From a bacterium (GTDB lineage Bacteria > Krumholzibacteriota > Krumholzibacteriia > JACNKJ01): a stretch of 17,455 nt of DNA. The notes under the pieces are model-generated. The model did not search any database. It was not told the DNA's origin and worked only from the letters and a program-made list of their open reading frames with translations. Position numbers and translations under genes: made by a program. How positions within the stretch are numbered: the first letter of the stretch is position 1; every line of letters starts with the position of its first letter. Location: positions 1 to 17,455 of the forward strand of contig JACNKJ010000187.1 in the NCBI GenBank assembly GCA_014382085.1, given 5' to 3'. Positions 13,191 to 17,455 of this stretch are shown here, piece by piece.

Positions 13191-13982
13191 ATGGATTTGG
13201 GAATCAAAGATCGCGTCGCCTGGGTGGCCGGTGCTTCGACCGGAATCGGGTTCGCAGTCGCTCGGGAACTTGCCCGGGAAGGTGTTCGTGTGGCCCTCGG
13301 CTCGCGAAGCGAAGAAAATCTCGCGGTCGCGGTGAAGAGGATCGAAGCGGAAACGGGGCATCGCCCCTTTAGCCATTCACTCGATCTAGCCTCCTCCGAA
13401 TCTCGCGCCACATGGACAGAGGCCTGCCGCAAGCAAATGGGTGAGGCGGAGATTCTCTTCGTGAACTCCGGCGGCCCGCCGACGGGCAATCATGATCAGT
13501 TGGACGAGACCGCTTGGCGCAGCGCCGCCGATCTCATTTTGCATGGCGCCGTGGGCTTGGCCCAGGCTGCCATTCCCGCCATGAAGTCGGCCCGCTGGGG
13601 GCGCATTCTTTTTCTCACCTCCGTAAGTGTGCGCGAGCCCATCGAAGGTTTGATGCTCAGCAACGCCCTGCGAGCCGGTCTCACAGGATATGCCCGCACA
13701 TTGGCCAACGAACTGGGTGCTTTCGGGATCACAGTGAATTCAGTGGCCCCGGGATACACGCGTACCGATCGACTCAAAGAATTGGCCGCACGGGTTTCAA
13801 AGGATACTGGCGCTCGAGAAGAAGATGTGATGAGCAGTTGGAGCGCGGCGACGCCTCTGAAACGCCTTGGTGAGCCCGAAGAAATCGCGGCGGCGGCGGC
13901 CTTCCTGGCCAGCGATCGGGCATCCTTCATCACGGGACAGGTTTTCACGGTGGACGGCGGACGCGCCCGCTCGTTAATGTAG
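13191..13982 (+). CDS. SDR-family protein lacking the YxxxK catalytic pair
   Basis: A 263-residue short-chain dehydrogenase/reductase fold protein resembling beta-ketoacyl-ACP reductase. The dinucleotide-binding glycine motif is AGASTGIG (13-20), the region of the usual NNAG is VNSGGPP, and the C-terminus has the VNSVAPGYTRT and FITGQVFTVDGG segments. At the catalytic position the usual YxxxK is replaced by SNALR (Tyr to Ser, Lys to Arg) after the normal Ser (FLTSVSV). I recall a conserved-domain subgroup (BKR_like, cd05344) described as lacking a perfect tetrad, so this may be a lineage feature rather than decay. Activity as a classical reductase is doubtful. The start has AGGAGGG 4 nt upstream, and TAGAAT at 13166 is a possible -10 box with a weak -35. 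It lies between a terminator and an unrelated exported-protein gene. Confidence 0.88.
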   Translation: MDLGIKDRVAWVAGASTGIGFAVARELAREGVRVALGSRSEENLAVAVKRIEAETGHRPFSHSLDLASSESRATWTEACRKQMGEAEILFVNSGGPPTGNHDQLDETAWRSAADLILHGAVGLAQAAIPAMKSARWGRILFLTSVSVREPIEGLMLSNALRAGLTGYARTLANELGAFGITVNSVAPGYTRTDRLKELAARVSKDTGAREEDVMSSWSAATPLKRLGEPEEIAAAAAFLASDRASFITGQVFTVDGGRARSLM

Positions 13983-14045
13983 CGGCCAAGACCCCGGAGT
14001 TATTCTCTCCGTCAGGTCGCCGGACCCTTTTCAGGGAGGCATGTC

Positions 14046-14747
14046 TTGAAAGGCATCACGAGTTTTTTGCTGATTCTCACTTTAGTTCCCGCCGCCATGG
14101 CCGTGGACACCTGGGAGCCCTATCCCATGGGTCCGGGAGTCATAGAATTCTATTTCACCCAAAGCGGGGTCGGGCTGGATGGCCCAGAGGGTCAGGGCAA
14201 GAGCTTGGTCATCGGTCCTTCATGGGGAATTCACGAGAGCGCCCATGTCTATTTGTTCACGGGAATCGGATACCCGGAAATGGGACCCGGCGGCGTAGAT
14301 TTTCTGAGCATGGGAATCTTCAAGAATTTCTACGGCGAATTCGAAAAGACATTCAAGCTCGATGCCTACTTCGAAATGGTAGCTTTCGGCCCCGGTCTGG
14401 GTTTCAGTTCCATGGCTGCCGGTCTGGAAGCTAACCTCGACTTCGAAGGTTTAGGACTCTATGCACGTCCGACCCTCAACTGGTTCCACGATGGAGTCGG
14501 AGAGGGTGACAGTGCGATGTCATTAGCTTCCGGATTCTGGTACGGCATTGCCGGAATGGCCGAGGCCTTCCTGGAATTGGAATTCACGGAAGTGGATGAT
14601 GAATTCGAACACGCCAGTAGCGCCATCGGTCTCAACGTGCTGCTGAGTAAGGAAGTGGAACTTATCCTGGAGTTGCGCAGTCCCGAACCGGCGGAAGGCG
14701 CGGACCGCAGATTCGACATCACACTTGGCGCGGTGACGGTTTGGTAG
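14046..14747 (+). CDS. Exported beta-rich protein, possible outer-membrane barrel
   Basis: A 233-residue protein beginning with a signal peptide (KGITSFLLILTLVPAAMA, predicted cleavage after Ala19). The mature part is Gly/aromatic-rich with alternating polar and apolar residues in short strands (VIEFYFTQSGV, HVYLFTGIGY, GLGLYARPTLNWF, AFLELEFTEV, EVELILELRS) and ends with Trp (TLGAVTVW). A C-terminal aromatic residue is the usual signal for outer-membrane barrel assembly by BamA. I do not recognise the family. The TTG start at 14046 is chosen because AGGGAGG lies 6 nt upstream; the ATG five bases before the TTG is in another frame and stops after two codons. The flippase start follows its stop by only 1 nt, suggesting a shared message and perhaps an envelope-polysaccharide role. 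Confidence 0.7.
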   Translation: MKGITSFLLILTLVPAAMAVDTWEPYPMGPGVIEFYFTQSGVGLDGPEGQGKSLVIGPSWGIHESAHVYLFTGIGYPEMGPGGVDFLSMGIFKNFYGEFEKTFKLDAYFEMVAFGPGLGFSSMAAGLEANLDFEGLGLYARPTLNWFHDGVGEGDSAMSLASGFWYGIAGMAEAFLELEFTEVDDEFEHASSAIGLNVLLSKEVELILELRSPEPAEGADRRFDITLGAVTVW

Positions 14748-14748
14748 C

Positions 14749-16284
14749 ATGAGCGACCCCGGCGGCGGAAAACTGAAGGGCATGTTCCGCGACACGATCT
14801 TCGTGGTCCTCGGAACCTACTCCAGCTATTTCCTGTCGCTGATCATTTCCATCGTGCTGGCCCGCAAACTCAGCAACCACAACTACGGCGTCTACTCGGT
14901 GGTCCTGGGCGGATACATGCAGGGCGCCATGGCGCTTTCCCTGGGCATCTCGCCCATCATTCAGCGCTACCTGCCTGAATTCCTCGGCAAGAAAAACCGC
15001 CGCGGCGCGTTGAGCCTACAGATGATCGGAGGGCTGGGGCATTTGCTGGGTGGAAGTATCATGGTCTTCCTGGCCTGGGCCTTCCGCGATGTCCTATCCA
15101 GCTGGCTCAACGTGGCCGAGTGGAATGGCCTGCTTCCCTACTTCGCGCTCTTCACCATTCTAAAGTTCGAAGCTACGGTCTTCGATGAAATGCTCACCGC
15201 TCACCGGAGCCAGGCCTTTCGCAACGCCGCTACCGTGGGCTTCCAAGCCCTCAAGCTGACACTCTTCATCGTTTGGCTACCCAGCGAGGGTGACATTCCC
15301 CTTGTGGGAACCCTTGAAAAGCTCTTCACCTTCCTGGTGATCAGCAACGGTGTGTATCTGCTCGCCTACTTGGGCCGCATGATCGGATTGAGCAAGAACA
15401 TCGAAGGCGGCGGCGACGAAGCTTTGCCCATCAGGCGGATGGCCCGTTACGGGCTCTTGCAATACGCCACCAGTCTCACACTCATCGCCCTTTACACCGA
15501 TATCGACACTTGGATCATCAGTCACTATCAGCAGGCAAGCGTGGCGGGGGTTTATCGAATCGCCACGCAGATCGTAACCGCGCTCATCGCCCTGGTGCCC
15601 ATGCACCTTTTACTCAAGGTGATCGTGCCGGTCTACGTGAAGGAGTACACGGAGAAGCAGGACAAGGGTCAACTGGCTCAGGTCTTCCGTTTCTACAATA
15701 AAATGGTCACGGTTTTCCTGTTTCCCTTGTTGGTGGGCGCACTGATTTTGGCCGAGCCGCTCATCGTACACATTTACGATCCCAAGTGGATCGACGCGGT
15801 CTCGCCCTTCCGCATCTATTTTGCCGCCATGGTGGCCACTCATTTTCTGAACACCATGAGCTTCCTGCCCCTCATTCTCGAAAAACCCGAGATCACGCTT
15901 TGGAGCCGTCTATTCCTCATCTACAACATTGTCATGGATTTCATTCTGATTCCCCTGGACGGACCCTTCGGCGGCGCCAACGGTGCGGCCATTGCAACAG
16001 GCAGCGCCTTGATCTTCGGGTATGTGCTCAGTTTCGGCATGTTGCGTAGACATATCCGCGTGCGCATTCCCTGGCGGGCGAACTTCCGCACCATTTTCTT
16101 CGGAGGACTCATGGGCCTGGTCCTGTGGCCACTAGCGGGGTGGATCAGTGGAATCCCCAGCCTGCTCCTGGTGATCGCGGTTGGAATTCTATTCTATGGC
16201 GTGCTGGCCTGGCGTTTCCACGCCTTCGATGAGGAGGAGGCGGGGCGTCTCAACACCGCTTTGGGACGAAGAGTCTTCAGATAA
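14749..16284 (+). CDS. Wzx/MATE-superfamily oligosaccharide flippase
   Basis: A 511-residue polytopic inner-membrane protein of the polysaccharide biosynthesis / MOP exporter superfamily, which flips lipid-linked oligosaccharides or related lipids to the periplasmic face. It starts RDTIFVVLGTYSSYFLSL, typical of the first helix of Wzx-like proteins, followed by LARKLSNHNYGVYSVVLG, the conserved loop after helix 1. I count roughly 12-14 hydrophobic segments, with the conserved middle part ATSLTLIALYTDIDTWII (helix 7) that includes acidic residues. No ribosome site is evident before the ATG at 14749, which fits coupling to the gene whose stop lies 1 nt upstream. No glycosyltransferases are in the window, so the substrate cannot be named. 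MurJ is less likely, since its signature is not apparent. Confidence 0.88.
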   Translation: MSDPGGGKLKGMFRDTIFVVLGTYSSYFLSLIISIVLARKLSNHNYGVYSVVLGGYMQGAMALSLGISPIIQRYLPEFLGKKNRRGALSLQMIGGLGHLLGGSIMVFLAWAFRDVLSSWLNVAEWNGLLPYFALFTILKFEATVFDEMLTAHRSQAFRNAATVGFQALKLTLFIVWLPSEGDIPLVGTLEKLFTFLVISNGVYLLAYLGRMIGLSKNIEGGGDEALPIRRMARYGLLQYATSLTLIALYTDIDTWIISHYQQASVAGVYRIATQIVTALIALVPMHLLLKVIVPVYVKEYTEKQDKGQLAQVFRFYNKMVTVFLFPLLVGALILAEPLIVHIYDPKWIDAVSPFRIYFAAMVATHFLNTMSFLPLILEKPEITLWSRLFLIYNIVMDFILIPLDGPFGGANGAAIATGSALIFGYVLSFGMLRRHIRVRIPWRANFRTIFFGGLMGLVLWPLAGWISGIPSLLLVIAVGILFYGVLAWRFHAFDEEEAGRLNTALGRRVFR

Positions 16285-16292
16285 GGTTCAAT

Positions 16293-17012
16293 TCACCGAC
16301 GCCGAGCCAAAATGATGCTGGCCGGCGAATCGGGCTGCCGAGGAGCTCCGCTCCAATCTCCGCATAACTCTTCAATCTTAAATCCGTGTTTTTCGAAGGC
16401 CGGGTCGAGTTCATCCATGGTCCAGGGCCGAAGGTCGAAACTTTCCTCGAAGCGTATCGCCTCGTTTTCGAAACGAAGACTGAAGCCCAGTCGCTCAGGT
16501 GCCCTACTAAAATCGTAGCTGCGATGAAATTCCGATCCGTCTTCCAGTACTTTTACGGAGAAGGGATCCAGTCCCTCGCGCAGGACCTTTTCGAAGTGCA
16601 CGAGCTGCACAATGAACAGGCCGCCGGGTTTGAGCACTCTCGCCAAAGTGGCCAAACCTTCTGCCAGGGCGGATCCATCCAGGAGATGAGCCAGGGTGTT
16701 GCCCAAACAAAGTACGACGTCGAAGGGCGCGCCGGGAACCTGGGCGGCATTCTGCAGGCTCAGAACTTCGACTCTACCTCGCCCCTTGAGCCGACGGTTG
16801 GCTTCAGCGGCCATATCGGCCTCGGGTTCGAGGCCGGCCACGATGTATCCCGCATCGGCGAGAATTTCAAGATGCCTACCCGTGCCGCAACCCGTGTCAA
16901 GTACGCTGCATACTTCAGCCATGCTCAGGCGATGCAGAAGAAATACAGCCTGCTGATCTCCTACGGGGAAGAGCCGATCGTACCAAGGGGTCAAATCTGA
17001 ATAGATGCTCAT
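16293..17012 (-). CDS. Class I SAM-dependent methyltransferase
   Basis: A 239-residue methyltransferase beginning SIYSDLTPWYDRLFP, a common opening of Methyltransf_25-type enzymes. Motif I is VLDTGCGTG (37-45), the strand-2 acidic end is VAGLEPEADM, motif IV is FDVVLCLGNTLAHLL, and the post-motif LKPGGLFIVQLVHFEKVL shows the usual strand. The second half (FRRSYDF-like region, FSLRFENEAIRFEE, LRPWTMDELDPAFEKHGF) has the pattern of enzymes modifying small molecules. No target can be assigned. It converges on the flippase gene with only 8 nt between the stops and diverges from the YcaQ-type gene across 55 bp. No ribosome site is seen before the ATG at 17012; TAGCTT lies six bases upstream, so a leaderless message is possible. 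Confidence 0.9.
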   Translation of the reverse strand: MSIYSDLTPWYDRLFPVGDQQAVFLLHRLSMAEVCSVLDTGCGTGRHLEILADAGYIVAGLEPEADMAAEANRRLKGRGRVEVLSLQNAAQVPGAPFDVVLCLGNTLAHLLDGSALAEGLATLARVLKPGGLFIVQLVHFEKVLREGLDPFSVKVLEDGSEFHRSYDFSRAPERLGFSLRFENEAIRFEESFDLRPWTMDELDPAFEKHGFKIEELCGDWSGAPRQPDSPASIILARRR

Positions 17013-17067
17013 GCCGCCAAGCTAGCACAGTTTGGACAATTCTGATAGCTTGGCTTCGGAGGATCCA
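17013..17067. promoter_or_regulatory. Divergent promoter region with 9-bp inverted repeat
   Basis: GCCAAGCTA (17016-17024) and TAGCTTGGC (17046-17054) are exact reverse complements 21 bp apart, filling most of the 55-bp space between two divergent genes. Each arm includes TAGCTT in the direction of its own gene, resembling the TAGATT -10 boxes elsewhere. It may be a symmetrical pair of promoters or an operator. No good -35 boxes were found. Confidence 0.4.
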
Positions 17068-17455
17068 ATGCCCAAAGCTTATGGTGTGGATATTGAAATG
17101 GTTCGGCGGCTCTGGTTTCAGCGCCAAGGTCTTCTGCGGCCGCGCGCAAGAAAGCTTACGCGCAAGAGCTTCGTGGATCATCTGGAATCCTGCGGCGGGC
17201 TTCAACTGGACAGCGTAAATGTGGTGGATCGTGCCCATCATCTCACTCTCTGGAGCCGCTTCGGAAAATTCGATCGCGACTTGCTGCGCCGCTGGATCTA
17301 CCAAGATAAAATCGCCTACGAATTTTGGGGGCATGAGGCCAGCATGCTTCCCTTGAGCCACCTCCCATTGAGTCGACGCAGCTTCCGCAGTTTTGTCCTA
17401 CACAGCAATTGGTGGAAGGAGCATCGTCCGCCGCTGGGAGTCATGCGCGAGGTGC
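17068..17455 (+). CDS. YcaQ/AlkX-type DNA glycosylase (HTH_42 family, 3' end outside window)
   Basis: The first 129 codons of a winged-helix DNA glycosylase of the HTH_42 family. In E. coli, YcaQ (AlkX) unhooks interstrand crosslinks and removes alkylated bases, and the related AZL enzyme protects its producer against azinomycin. The family's N-terminal signature is clear: GGLQLDSVNVVDRAHHLTL, with the catalytic QxD triplet at Gln46-Leu47-Asp48 (QxD as in YcaQ, not QxQ as in AZL), and YEFWGHEASMLPLSHLPL further on. GGAGG lies 5 nt before the ATG at 17068. The gene runs off the right edge. It is divergent from a methyltransferase gene. A housekeeping alkylation-repair role is more likely than self-resistance, since no antibiotic biosynthesis genes are visible. 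Confidence 0.9.
   Translation, partial: MPKAYGVDIEMVRRLWFQRQGLLRPRARKLTRKSFVDHLESCGGLQLDSVNVVDRAHHLTLWSRFGKFDRDLLRRWIYQDKIAYEFWGHEASMLPLSHLPLSRRSFRSFVLHSNWWKEHRPPLGVMREV

Noticed and set aside
13992..14010. Small hairpin CGGAG ... CTCCG after the SDR gene
   Set aside because: Only 5 bp with no T-tract, so not credible as a terminator.

Overview
The window reads as a stretch of chromosome from an uncultured, Gram-negative, at least partly anaerobic bacterium. The evidence is lipoprotein signal peptides (two lipoboxes), a candidate outer-membrane beta-barrel ending in Trp, a multi-TM flippase, an oxygen-sensitive glycyl radical enzyme with its activase, and an apparent selenoprotein. TTG and GTG starts occur beside ATG. 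A Reg_prop-type fragment and the overall style fit the FCB group or a candidate phylum near it, but the taxonomy is a guess. No rRNA, tRNA, CRISPR array, insertion sequence or phage gene was seen.

Left part (1-2391): a MoxR-type AAA+ ATPase runs off the left edge on the minus strand. Diverging from it is a redox pair, each gene followed by its own intrinsic terminator. The first is a thioredoxin with an unusual CQPC active site. The second is a 1-Cys-type peroxiredoxin whose peroxidatic position is an in-frame TGA. The reading frame, the Prx signature PxxxTxxU, the conserved downstream Arg and a hairpin after the TGA all point to selenocysteine rather than a broken gene. This is the most notable item in the window. 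A 6+6 dyad sits in the spacer of its likely promoter.

Middle-left (2415-6181), all minus strand: a compact series with gaps of about 28-49 nt and clear ribosome binding sites on the intact genes. In transcription order it is a Lnu-like nucleotidyltransferase interrupted by a TAG codon, a lipoprotein with a sulfatase-modifying-factor (FGE-sulfatase) fold lacking the catalytic cysteines, a class I methyltransferase, a 35-residue membrane peptide, and an alpha/beta-hydrolase lipoprotein. Upstream lies a truncated Reg_prop sensor fragment. The block looks less GC-rich than its flanks and carries broken genes, so it is probably accessory DNA.

Centre (6335-11461, plus strand): a tightly coupled operon with 4- and 8-nt overlaps. 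It encodes an MsbA-type ABC exporter, a glycyl-radical-enzyme activase and a glycyl radical enzyme. The last keeps the residues I recall for trans-4-hydroxy-L-proline dehydratase (HypD) at near-constant offsets. The activase lacks one cysteine ligand of its second auxiliary FeS cluster.

Right part (11579-17455): a trans-sulfuration-family PLP enzyme and an Nfu-type FeS scaffold each have a recognisable promoter, and a terminator follows nfu. Then come an SDR without the YxxxK motif, a small exported barrel-like protein almost touching a Wzx/MATE-like flippase, a convergent methyltransferase, and a divergent YcaQ-type DNA glycosylase that runs off the right edge.
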